DNA of 64,000 nucleotides, from contig NZ_FNSW01000001.1 of the NCBI RefSeq assembly GCF_900104695.1, forward strand, positions 682,001 to 746,000, read 5' to 3'. The position numbers were made by a program, and so were the translations under genes. The stretch is from Paenibacillus sp. GP183 (GTDB lineage Bacteria > Bacillota > Bacilli > Paenibacillales > NBRC-103111). Shown piece by piece: positions 1-6,882 of the stretch; positions within the stretch are counted from its first letter, which is position 1, and each line of letters starts with the position of its first letter. The notes beneath the pieces were generated by a model. The model did no database searches, was not told the origin of the DNA, and was given only the letters and a program-made list of their open reading frames with translations.

Positions 1-171
1 ATGCGGGAACAATCAACATCATAAAAATGATTGAACCGTAGCATTACTCTCGCATGAATACGGATTCCAGAACAAAAAAATGGCGCTCAGAATTATGCAT
101 CCAAATGAAGCAAACCTACCTAAAAATGAATAATCCTGCTTCCTCGAAGGATAGCAAGACTAATTTAATTA

Positions 172-195
172 TTACGAATTACTTCTCTTTTTTTT
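172..195 (-). pseudogene. Severed 3' end of a small membrane-protein gene
   Basis: If the IS at 196-1937 and one copy of its 8-bp target duplication are removed, the reading frame coming from 2026 continues here and ends with a Lys/Arg-rich tail (KKKRSNS) at a TAA at 172-174. The insertion therefore lies in the lysine codons near the gene's 3' end. The remaining bases 1-171 show no gene I can support. Confidence 0.45.
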
Positions 196-1937
196 CTACG
201 ACAGCATAATCAACTAACTGTTCAATAAATTCCATTTATGCTCTAAGTCGTTGAGGTAGCCTTCGGTATTGCGATTAAACTTTTTACGTAATATGACACA
301 GGTTAAACGCTGGTCCCACTGTGCTTTCCGTGCTTTATAACGACTAAAGGAAACGGAACGCAGTCGTGAAATCACATGCTCTTGACGAAGCGCATCGTTC
401 ACCAATACGATCATTTCACCATTGCGTACGATGTAGCTGTTCCAGTTACGAAGTCCTGTAATTCGACGGTGACTAGCCTTCGTCTGTCGAAAGAATTGCT
501 CCAAGTCATTATTTGTTCTTGGAATGTAATAATGATCATAACAAGTGAATAGACCTCTCCAAAACCCTTTGGAAAAGTTGAGTAAATTGTTAACCATGAG
601 TTCGTCATTCTCAAGCGTGTAGGTTTGTTTTACCCAATTCAGTAACATTGATAGCTCCCATTCAACCGTCTCGCTAGTTTTATCTTCACCAGGGGTAAGG
701 ATAATGGCGATATAATCCATCGGTTTCATTAGCCGCGATACGGCTTCATAAACAGGATTCATTTCATCTATTTTGCTGAATATTCTGATAATATTTTGAA
801 GCAAACTAGGCTCTTTTTTTACTCAAGCATCTTTGTAAAGAAGCCTGAATCGCTTGTGCACGTTCATAAATCATTAATCCAGGAAGCTCCAATGGTGGAT
901 CTCCGTCTTCTAGGAGCAAGGCTCGGACAGCTGCCACATATCCCTTGGCAATCTGCGCTTCGGTAATTTCAGCAGTTTCCGAATCTGGCTGTTCCGTTTT
1001 CCCCGTCTCGGATGCTTGGATCTCAGCCTGTTCTATTTTTCGTTCGATGTCCCGAATCCCGCGCATGCTTTTTTTGAGTTCCATTTTTAATTTACGATCG
1101 GCTTCGACAATGGGTTTGGCTATGTCCTTCAGATAATGGTACTGACAGTATTGGTAAGGCACATCCGGTAACAAGGTCTCAAATGCCAGCCGAATGGATT
1201 TTTGCCCGTCACTTACAATACCTACAATTGGATAGCCCAACTCCATGATGGGTTCAATGAGCGTCTTCAGCTCTTCTGCCGTTCCGCTCTTCATGTTTTG
1301 TGCAGCGAGTACCGTGCCGCTGAATACTTCGCGTAGGACATATAGAGTTTCATTCCCTTTCTCAGGCTGAACGCCATCCATCGATAAGATGACGCCGCCA
1401 TTTTGTTCGGTAGTCTCTGCAAGTACTTTGTTTACATGATCATCCAAACTCGCAGAAAGCAACGTCTGATAGCGTTCGTACAAATTTTGAGCATGCCTTT
1501 CACTCGTTGGAATACCTCGTTCATTCAACGCATCAGCAACTTCTTTAACTGTTCGATGCTGCTTAAAGCGCAGTTCTCCAACGAGAGCAAGCACATCATA
1601 TCCATATGAGGAATGCTTCATGCTAAGCATCTCAGCTTCAGCAGATTTATACGCAACTCCTGTATGTGTACAATCTAGATTTTTGCAAGCATAAGCCATA
1701 CTCCATGCATGGATGATTCCGTTTGTTGTGACAATCTTTTTCTCCCATGCTGTATGGGTTCTCCGCAATTTTGACTCACAGTGCGGACATTTTTTAAACT
1801 CAGGTCTGAAGTAAACTCTGGGCGCAGCACCCAATCTATTTTTCTCAAGCATTAAGGTCATCTCCTACAATAAATTCTGACCTTTATACTTTCGATAAAA
1901 GATTGGAAATTCCTGCTAGTCAATCTTGCTGTCGTAG
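196..1937 (-). mobile_element. Complete IS element, about 1.74 kb, with 8-bp target duplication
   Basis: The element is bounded by inverted ends CTACGACAGCA (196-206) and its complement (1927-1937); the match continues imperfectly to about 19 bp (15 of 19). Eight T residues flank both sides (188-195 and 1938-1945), consistent with an 8-bp target duplication, although a homopolymer target makes this less certain. It carries a single transposase gene in two frames. An 8-bp duplication and a zinc-finger DDE transposase resemble the ISL3 group, but I do not assign a family. Confidence 0.8.
214..1852 (-). pseudogene. DDE transposase, split by a one-base shift in an A-run
   Basis: The first part (1852 to 806) starts at an ATG with GGAG nine bases upstream. 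It has an N-terminal zinc finger (Cys22, Cys25, then Cys56 and Cys61), a first Asp at SMDG (Asp159), a second Asp at VSDG (Asp215) and a CQYH motif at 236-239 typical of MULE/ISL3-like catalytic domains. The second part (804 to 214) supplies the catalytic Glu in NNDLEQFF. The break lies at seven A residues (minus strand, near 813); six would restore one protein of about 545 residues. It is either a disabling indel or a slippage site that makes two products. The DDE triad is intact across both parts. Confidence 0.8.
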
Positions 1938-2026
1938 TTTTTTTTCACCAGTATTCCAATAATCACAATCAACGCAACAAAAATTACTTGTGTTAGATGA
2001 TATTTAACCAAGCGTGGATACACCAC
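1916..2026 (-). pseudogene. Small single-helix membrane protein, 3' end displaced by the IS
   Basis: From a GTG at 2026 the frame encodes about 28 native residues dominated by one hydrophobic helix (QVIFVALIVIIGILV) followed by lysines. Translation then runs into the IS and stops at 1916. Joining across the IS restores a basic tail ending at 172. It begins 38 bp after the autolysin stop codon, so it may be co-transcribed. A TTG at 2011 is an alternative start, and no strong ribosome binding site is visible. The hydrophobic pattern and the clean reconstruction support a real gene; the function is unknown. Confidence 0.4.
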
Positions 2027-2063
2027 TTTGACATGTAGGTTTTTTCCAAGGTTTTTTTACTTT

Positions 2064-3089
2064 TTATAATAACTTTTTATAATCGCTATTCATGATATTT
2101 TTAACTAAAGCCGGCCAATTGGAATTTGCAGCACAGTATTTGCCGGCTACCTTATCTACGCTTGTTAATCCCTTGTCGATATAGAATTCGGAAATGATAT
2201 TCCCGAATTTGCGGATACCTTCCTCCTTCGTTTTGAAACTAAGGGCCTGATTGTAAGCATCGCTATCAACTGCGTTCAGCCCGAACAAATTGTTTTTGGT
2301 TTTGGCTAATTGGCTCTTTCCATGGCCGCTTTCCAGTTTCATTACAGCGATGGTGAAGAATGCGTTTATACCGTACTCCTGCTCATTTTCCAATATCGCT
2401 CTCTCCAGATCTTGACCTTCCAGGTCAGTTCCTTCAAAGATTTTTGCAATATGCTCTACGGTTAGACCGGATTCCGATTTAACCGAAGACGTTGGTTTAC
2501 TGGGTCCGGCTGTTTTGATATTGGATGCGGGCTGGGATGCTTGTCCAACAGCGTTTTTAACTGTGGTCTGTTCAACCGACAATTGGTTTACAGGTGCAGA
2601 TTGTTTAACGTCTCCGTTGTACAATTTAGCGTAGTTAGCATTGACATAGCCTCCGATCTTCAGCTTGAGCCACCCATTGCTGGTTGCTTCAAGGACTTCA
2701 AGAATACTGCCTTTCGTAACTTCATGAAGTATATTCGATGTCACATCCGCATTCTCACGTACATTGAGATAGTAAGCTGTAACCTCATATTTTGCTTCTG
2801 GTACCGTTGTATTTGTCAGATCTGTTGTACTGCGCTGCTCCTCGGTCATTTGTACAGGGTGTGATTCCGGTGCGCTGCTATTTAAAGGGACAACAGTATC
2901 AGTATCGGGTTGTATGATAGACAGCTTATTGTAATCTGCAGCTTGTTCTTTCGAGTCGATTTCCACGGATGGTTTAGAAACGTTCTCAGGATGATTGTTT
3001 ATCCGATTGTCGATACCAAAGCCCATCGTACATAGGACCGTCACGCATAGTATAAAAGCAAATATTTGATTTTTAAGTTTATTACGCAT
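2064..3089 (-). CDS. Secreted SH3-domain N-acetylglucosaminidase (GH73 autolysin)
   Basis: This is a cell-wall hydrolase of 341 residues that should cleave the glycan strand of peptidoglycan outside the membrane. An N-terminal signal/anchor segment spans residues 7-24. A bacterial SH3 domain (about 100-157, containing YLNVRENAD) follows, then a Ser/Thr/Pro-rich linker and a C-terminal GH73 glucosaminidase domain (about 210-341). The likely catalytic Glu is in MKLESGHGKS (Glu253), followed by the family motif NNLFGLNA. I chose the ATG at 3089 because GAGAGGGG lies eight bases upstream; a GTG at 3098 overlaps that site. It is followed by the IS-interrupted small gene and has its own upstream region after a terminator. 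Confidence 0.85.
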   Translation of the reverse strand: MRNKLKNQIFAFILCVTVLCTMGFGIDNRINNHPENVSKPSVEIDSKEQAADYNKLSIIQPDTDTVVPLNSSAPESHPVQMTEEQRSTTDLTNTTVPEAKYEVTAYYLNVRENADVTSNILHEVTKGSILEVLEATSNGWLKLKIGGYVNANYAKLYNGDVKQSAPVNQLSVEQTTVKNAVGQASQPASNIKTAGPSKPTSSVKSESGLTVEHIAKIFEGTDLEGQDLERAILENEQEYGINAFFTIAVMKLESGHGKSQLAKTKNNLFGLNAVDSDAYNQALSFKTKEEGIRKFGNIISEFYIDKGLTSVDKVAGKYCAANSNWPALVKNIMNSDYKKLL

Positions 3090-3303
3090 GTTTAGCACCC
3101 CTCTCTGATAGATTCATTTGTGTCTTTAATAAATATCCTTTATATTCCACAAAAGAGAAAATAGATGACGAACTAAAAAGATTGTACACAAACTCTCTCG
3201 AGAAGCATGTCACTTTGTCGGTGACCGTTTCGAACTTAAATTGTCGTAATATTATACAAACAGTCAGAAAACATAATATTTACGTCCAATGACCTGAAAA
3301 ATA

Positions 3304-3330
3304 TGAAAAAAAGCATCCTCTCGGATGCTT
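3304..3330 (-). terminator. Rho-independent terminator
   Basis: The arms AAGCATCC (3311-3318) and GGATGCTT (3323-3330) form a perfect 8-bp stem with a 4-base loop. A run of T follows on the minus strand (3310-3304). It ends transcription coming from the 3.36-4.2 kb genes. Confidence 0.8.
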
Positions 3331-3342
3331 CAGATTGAAGAC

Positions 3343-3375
3343 AACTCCCTATGCTGCTCACGCAGCGAGGGAGTT
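3343..3375. repeat. Hairpin-forming inverted repeat beside a transposase remnant
   Basis: AACTCCCT (3343-3350) pairs with AGGGAGTT (3368-3375), with an inner GCTG/CAGC stem. It sits at the 3' end of a transposase-like fragment and could be that element's end. Confidence 0.5.
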
Positions 3376-3549
3376 TGTTATGATTATGTCCATTTGAAGT
3401 AGATAAACAACCGATCTATGCTTACCGCCACTTGACTTCCAGAGCCAAGTAGCGAGTTTTATCAAATTCATAGATGCGATAACGAGCATCGCCTGCATCG
3501 TGACAGCGAAATAGGGCAGTGGTTGAGGCACACGAGTATTGATTAACAC
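3358..3549 (-). pseudogene. Transposase C-terminal remnant (IS1182-like)
   Basis: The frame reads FAVTMQAMLVIASMNLIKLA followed by TWLWK, resembling the last segment of IS1182/IS4-type transposases, where a short MNLxK helix closes the protein. Only about 60 residues remain and no catalytic residues are present. It starts 5 bp after the stop of the gene at 3554 and has no ribosome binding site of its own. The family assignment is from pattern memory only. Confidence 0.4.
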
Positions 3550-3553
3550 AGTG

Positions 3554-4084
3554 TCATTCCTGGCTTTCTGCTGAGTTCCACCGATCGCGGTATTTTTCTA
3601 ATTGCGGATGAAGTATGGTAGGCTCCGATGACAATATCAGCCTAATCTTTACGATCCATTCTTCAAAGGAATAGAACGAAGCGAACGAATTCGCCATCTC
3701 AGGAGAGACATATATAAAATGAGGAGCAGGTAATGTTTCCGTCAGATGGCGAAGTGCCAAATCGATTGGCGTATATTTTTTCCTTTTTCCTTCCCAGACG
3801 TCTATCGCAACATTCTCCCTCCCCCGCTTCTGCTTCCATTCGTATAGCCGCTTCTCTCGTTTATAGTATGGGCTTACCGGACTTATGGATATCCTCTTCA
3901 TTGTTTCCTCATGAATCGGATACAGCACGAATCTCGCGAATGAACGGACTCTTGCCGTTTCTGCCGCAACATCCAGTTCCTTATCCCACGTTTGTTCGAA
4001 CGAATCGTAATAGATGAGCGTTCCTTTTACCTGATCTACAGGCGGCTCATAGCCATAAGGAACACTTTGCGTAATTTTGGGCAA
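3554..4084 (-). CDS. Hypothetical protein, 176 aa
   Basis: I do not recognise a family. The protein is soluble, rich in Arg, Lys and Tyr, with no signal peptide or membrane segment; internal blocks include GYEPPVDQVKGTLIYYDSFE and RFVLYPIHEETMKRI. The start is a TTG at 4084 with GGAGGG seven bases upstream, the only well-placed site. It follows a 32-residue gene by 32 bp, so the two are probably one transcript ending at the hairpin near 3320. Confidence 0.6.
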   Translation of the reverse strand: MPKITQSVPYGYEPPVDQVKGTLIYYDSFEQTWDKELDVAAETARVRSFARFVLYPIHEETMKRISISPVSPYYKREKRLYEWKQKRGRENVAIDVWEGKRKKYTPIDLALRHLTETLPAPHFIYVSPEMANSFASFYSFEEWIVKIRLILSSEPTILHPQLEKYRDRWNSAESQE

Positions 4085-4116
4085 GACCTGTCCCTCCTCG
4101 CAAACAGCATATGGAT

Positions 4117-4215
4117 TTAGTTTTTCATTTTATTAACAATAATAATCAAAAAATGTTGAAATACTCGCAATCGTTCTAAGTCTGAAGGTTCTATCAGTTT
4201 GCGTTGTTTTGGCAT
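4117..4215 (-). CDS. Small 32-aa protein
   Basis: An ATG at 4215 is preceded by GGGAGAA at a correct distance. The frame encodes a basic N-terminus (MPKQRKLIEPSDLERLR) and a short hydrophobic stretch (HFLIIIV), ending at TAA 4117-4119. It lies just upstream of the 176-aa gene on the same strand. It could be a leader peptide, a truncated gene or a genuine microprotein; the function is unknown. Confidence 0.4.
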   Translation of the reverse strand: MPKQRKLIEPSDLERLRVFQHFLIIIVNKMKN

Positions 4216-4296
4216 GCTTTTCTCCCTTTGAGCCTTAAGAAGCAATTATGGATTATTTTAACCACATTATTTAGTAGAAAGTAAAATCATTCAATG

Positions 4297-4326
4297 AAAA
4301 AAGATGGCAATTTAGCCATCTTTTTT
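4297..4326. terminator. Bidirectional Rho-independent terminator
   Basis: GATGGC (4303-4308) pairs with GCCATC (4315-4320) around a 6-base loop. Six A precede and six T follow, so it can work in both directions. Confidence 0.75.
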
Positions 4327-4528
4327 GCATTCTTTAATGCCAATACATTTGTCAAATTGTGTGTCAAATAAATTTTTACACCTCAAAACGGAACTCGTTA
4401 ACCTTCGAAAGACATGCTTTTTTGATCTTGAATGGATTTCTAATAAATAAAAATGTAATCTGATTTTGACACAGCGATAATGAAGCAAGCCTATAATAAA
4501 AGTCGACCCCCTTTTTAATATAACACTA

Positions 4529-4566
4529 AGACCCACAGTAACCGCAATCAACCGGTCTGTGGGTCT
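4529..4566. repeat. Long inverted repeat, possible terminator
   Basis: AGACCCACAG (4529-4538) pairs with CTGTGGGTCT (4557-4566), and an inner ACCG/CGGT pair extends the stem. The T-tract is weak on both sides. The surrounding 4216-4738 stretch has no credible gene; it holds this hairpin, the 4297 terminator and repeat copy A. Confidence 0.5.
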
Positions 4567-4637
4567 CTTTCAATACGAACTCTTGTCCAGTAATTCGGCA
4601 TGTAGTATATGTGCCTGATAGATCCAAAAGTAATGAG

Positions 4638-4697
4638 TTCTTGTCAATTACCAATGACAACAACTTTATCTCATAAAAAAACCGCCATTTACGTGGC
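4638..4697 (-). repeat. Dispersed terminator/palindrome repeat, copy A
   Basis: On the minus strand a GCCA/TGGC hairpin (4684-4697) is followed by a T-run and ATGAG, then a palindrome with TTGTCA (4641-4646) and TGACAA (4655-4660). It lies just after the ParA/RHH operon and probably terminates it. The same arrangement recurs at 5902, 6679 and 52872. Confidence 0.6.
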
Positions 4698-4738
4698 ACT
4701 TAATTAGATAATGTCCTTTTCACCCGACATCATTTGGC

Positions 4739-4981
4739 CTACTCGACCGGTGGGGTATTTTTATGTCTTCGCATATACTCTTTCACAGCCTCTACCACAA
4801 CATCAACCATCTTCTTATTCTGTTTCGCGGCGAATATCTTTAACTCAGTATGGAATTGATCATCGAAATCAAATGTCGCTTTTTTCTTTACAGATTTCTG
4901 TATACCTGTATTTACAGTTTCCTGTATTTCTTGACTCTTCCGTTTTCCTAATAACTGCTCAATCGCATCACGCTTGGACAC
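4739..4981 (-). CDS. Ribbon-helix-helix partition/regulator protein partnered with ParA
   Basis: This is a DNA-binding protein of 80 residues. After a basic N-terminus (VSKRDAIEQLLGKRK) a linker leads to a C-terminal ribbon-helix-helix fold: a strand at ATFDFD, then two helices ending EAVKEYMRRHK. Small proteins of this type (ParG, omega, RepC) bind short iterons and act with ParA as centromere-binding protein and autorepressor. I chose the GTG at 4981, which overlaps the parA stop by 14 bp and has GGAG just upstream. The segment encoding NTGIQKSV contains copies of the CTGTA iteron, so the gene may carry part of its own binding site. Confidence 0.75.
   Translation of the reverse strand: MSKRDAIEQLLGKRKSQEIQETVNTGIQKSVKKKATFDFDDQFHTELKIFAAKQNKKMVDVVVEAVKEYMRRHKNTPPVE
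4889..4926. repeat. Iteron cluster 3, inside the RHH gene
   Basis: CTGTA occurs at 4898, 4906 and 4922, all in 8-bp phase (offsets 8 and 16). Inverted TACAG copies lie at 4889 and 4913. The cluster lies within coding sequence. Confidence 0.65.
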
Positions 4982-5732
4982 GCTGCTCCAGCTCCTCGAC
5001 AAAATTTCTATAATTGCTTAGTGCCGATGTATCCGTATTACTGTATTCCTGTATTCCTGTAATAGAAAACTCCTTGATTCTATTTCTTCGCTTTATTTCC
5101 GTTCGAAAAACAACTCCCTCGTATTCTCTCCTTACCCTATCAATGATAGTTTTATCAATGATTGTTCTAGAATCGATCATTGTTGGCAATATACCGCATA
5201 AAACAAGGTCCAGCTCTTTAACCTCTTTGATGTGAAACATTGTTGCGATGTATCTGTCCAGCGCGTCATAACACATTGGTTCGCATTGTAGCATGACGAT
5301 TGCATAGTCTGAAGCCACTAAACCATTAATAGTGTGCTCTCCGAGATTTGGAGGTAAATCAATAAGTATGTAGTCGTATCTGGCCTTTACTTTTTGTAGT
5401 GTATCTCTCAAAACGGTCGAACCCTTTGAAGGATTTTGATGGAAAAGCATGGGCAGAGTTGCAAGCATTTCATCAGCCGGTATCAAGTGAAGATTGTAGG
5501 TTAACTTGCGGATGTAGGGGGTGGGATTCCTGTTTTTACATGCCTCTAAAATGGTCATTTTGGAGTAATCGTGTATATCTCGTTGAGTAAGAAACTGTGT
5601 CAAATTGCCTTGGCTATCGAAGTCCACACAGAGAACCTTGTACTTCTTAGAGAGAAGATACCCCGTAATTGCCGTGGTTGTCGTTTTGCCAACACCGCCT
5701 TTTTGATTACCGATTGAAATGATAGCTCCCAT
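4968..5732 (-). CDS. parA: ParA-family partition ATPase
   Basis: This is a 254-residue Walker-type ATPase for plasmid or replicon segregation. The deviant Walker A motif KGGVGKTTTT lies near residues 11-20, the Walker A' region reads VDFDSQGN, and the Walker B region reads ILIDLPPNLG. It is short and lacks an N-terminal helix-turn-helix domain, as in type Ib/omega-delta systems where a small RHH partner does the DNA binding. I prefer the ATG at 5732, seven bases from GGAGG, over the ATG at 5738, which abuts that site. The gene overlaps the RHH gene at its 3' end, and iterons lie both upstream and in its last codons. Confidence 0.9.
   Translation of the reverse strand: MGAIISIGNQKGGVGKTTTTAITGYLLSKKYKVLCVDFDSQGNLTQFLTQRDIHDYSKMTILEACKNRNPTPYIRKLTYNLHLIPADEMLATLPMLFHQNPSKGSTVLRDTLQKVKARYDYILIDLPPNLGEHTINGLVASDYAIVMLQCEPMCYDALDRYIATMFHIKEVKELDLVLCGILPTMIDSRTIIDKTIIDRVRREYEGVVFRTEIKRRNRIKEFSITGIQEYSNTDTSALSNYRNFVEELEQRVQA
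5033..5061. repeat. Iteron cluster 2, in the 3' end of parA
   Basis: CTGTA lies at 5041, 5049 and 5057, and a variant CCGTA at 5033, giving four octamers in unbroken 8-bp phase. They encode the ITGIQEYSNTDTS segment of ParA. Confidence 0.75.
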
Positions 5733-5750
5733 GCCCATTCCTCCCTATTT

Positions 5751-5771
5751 CTGTAAATCTGTATTCCTGTA
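5751..5771. repeat. Iteron cluster 1, upstream of parA
   Basis: CTGTA lies at 5751, 5759 and 5767, exactly 8 bp apart, between the probable parA promoter (TTTAAA, 17 bp, TATATA on the minus strand) and the ribosome binding site at about 5742-5748. The position fits an autoregulatory operator and possible centromere. Confidence 0.7.
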
Positions 5772-5872
5772 TATAATTCTACAATAGATGTATTTAAAAG
5801 GGGGTCATGCATTGAGATTCCTCGAAGTATGCGATTATCTCGGAAGTCCAATGCCTAACCTGTGCGCCACAA

Positions 5873-5907
5873 TCGGCAATCGGAATTGGCATAGTTCGGC
5901 AATCGGA
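5873..5907. repeat. 12-bp direct repeat
   Basis: TCGGCAATCGGA occurs at 5873-5884 and again at 5896-5907. The second copy runs into the long palindrome of repeat copy B. Confidence 0.6.
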
Positions 5908-5978
5908 TCATATTCTTGACACTGAGAAATGACAAGAAAATGATCCGATAAAATAAAAAACCCGCTGTCACCCGACAG
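5902..5978 (-). repeat. Dispersed terminator/palindrome repeat, copy B
   Basis: A 17-bp inverted repeat (5902-5918 with 5933-5949, one mismatch) contains the TTCTTG/CAAGAA core of the family. On the minus strand it is preceded by a CTGTC/GACAG hairpin (5965-5978) and GGGTTTTTT, a terminator for the flavoprotein gene at 6033. Confidence 0.6.
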
Positions 5979-6032
5979 TCGGACGACACAAACATATTCG
6001 CTTTCGCGACACATAGCCGCTTTAAATCGTTA

Positions 6033-6608
6033 TTACTCCGGAATGGCAAGCGACAGCGCCCTAACCAAATTGAGCAGTGAGGACAAGATATTAGTGTCCG
6101 TCACGCTACCATTCGGCCCGAACATCTTACTGACGAAAGGAACGGCAAGCGATGCTTCGTCCGGTATAGCCGCGTTCATCATTTTTAGAGTCAGTATCAG
6201 CGATTGCAGTGCTGTTGCGCCACCATCCGGATGTGGAGAAGCGCTTATGACGGCCGTCGGCATGTTCATGAACTCACCCGAAGAAACGACCCAATCCAGC
6301 GCATTTTTGAGCGAACCTGGCACTCCTCGAGCATATTCCGGTGTACAGATCACGATCGCATCCGCCGATCGCAGCTCCTCCCGCCATTCGCGCACCGAGT
6401 CATGCGATTGAGATTCGTCACCGTCTAAGTCTGGACTGAAATGAGGTAAAGACGCAAGCCCTTGATATATACGAAACTCCATGCCGGTGGGCATCATTCC
6501 TCCGATGGACGAGAGTAACCAAGTATTAGACGATTGCTTGCGCAGACTTCCGGATATGCCTAACACTACATGACTTTGATGCTCCATTTGGTTCACCACC
6601 GTTTCCAT
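6033..6608 (-). CDS. NADPH-dependent FMN reductase family flavoprotein
   Basis: This is a flavodoxin-like reductase of 191 residues, expected to bind FMN and transfer electrons from NADPH to small acceptors in the cytoplasm. The phosphate-binding loop GSLRKQSSNTWLL follows the first strand, and the family motif PEYARGVPGSLKNALDWV is intact. The ATG at 6608 has only a weak site; an ATG at 6587 is preceded by GGTGGTGA and is a good alternative. It stands alone between two copies of the dispersed repeat. Its promoter has the long spacer and dyad typical of MerR-controlled genes, suggesting induction by a small molecule or redox signal. Confidence 0.85.
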   Translation of the reverse strand: METVVNQMEHQSHVVLGISGSLRKQSSNTWLLSSIGGMMPTGMEFRIYQGLASLPHFSPDLDGDESQSHDSVREWREELRSADAIVICTPEYARGVPGSLKNALDWVVSSGEFMNMPTAVISASPHPDGGATALQSLILTLKMMNAAIPDEASLAVPFVSKMFGPNGSVTDTNILSSLLNLVRALSLAIPE

Positions 6609-6619
6609 TTGATATCTTC

Positions 6620-6651
6620 AGTGTAAACCATAACATTAATGTCATAGTCAA
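6620..6651 (-). promoter_or_regulatory. MerR-type promoter/operator
   Basis: On the minus strand, TTGACT (6651-6646) and TACACT (6625-6620) are separated by 20 bp, too long for normal sigma-A use. The spacer is filled by a near-perfect dyad (6627-6648) centred on CATTAATG. This layout is characteristic of MerR-family activation. No merR gene is adjacent. Confidence 0.6.
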
Positions 6652-6678
6652 TGGGACTATAATATTTGCTTCGTCGGG

Positions 6679-6780
6679 AATGAGTACATGTTCTTGTCAT
6701 CTGCAAATGACAAGAACTTGTTCACATAAAATATAAAAGCCGCGATATACGCGGCAATTAATGAGTACATGCTCTTGTCA
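6679..6780 (-). repeat. Dispersed terminator/palindrome repeat, copy C
   Basis: A perfect palindrome GTTCTTGTCAT (6690-6700) / ATGACAAGAAC (6707-6717) and a terminator hairpin GCCGCG (6739-6744) / CGCGGC (6750-6755) are bracketed by a 21-bp direct repeat (6679-6699 and 6760-6780, one mismatch). The period is 81 bp. On the minus strand the hairpin is followed by TTTTAT, so it can terminate the catabolic operon ending at 6883. Confidence 0.75.
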
Positions 6781-6882
6781 CTCGACACTTGGATGACGCT
6801 GCACTGCCTAAGAAACCAAACCGCTAGCATACCGTACGGGACACGGGTCTCATCGACTTTGCATACGAGCGCCTTCCCTGCG

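Noticed and set aside
3098-3300. Riboswitch (c-di-AMP type) before the autolysin gene
   Set aside because: Only a small GTCAC/GTGAC hairpin is present; the conserved ydaO-type motifs are absent.
4312-4551. Minus-strand frame of 79 codons
   Set aside because: It runs through two terminator-like hairpins, has no good ribosome binding site and unnatural composition.
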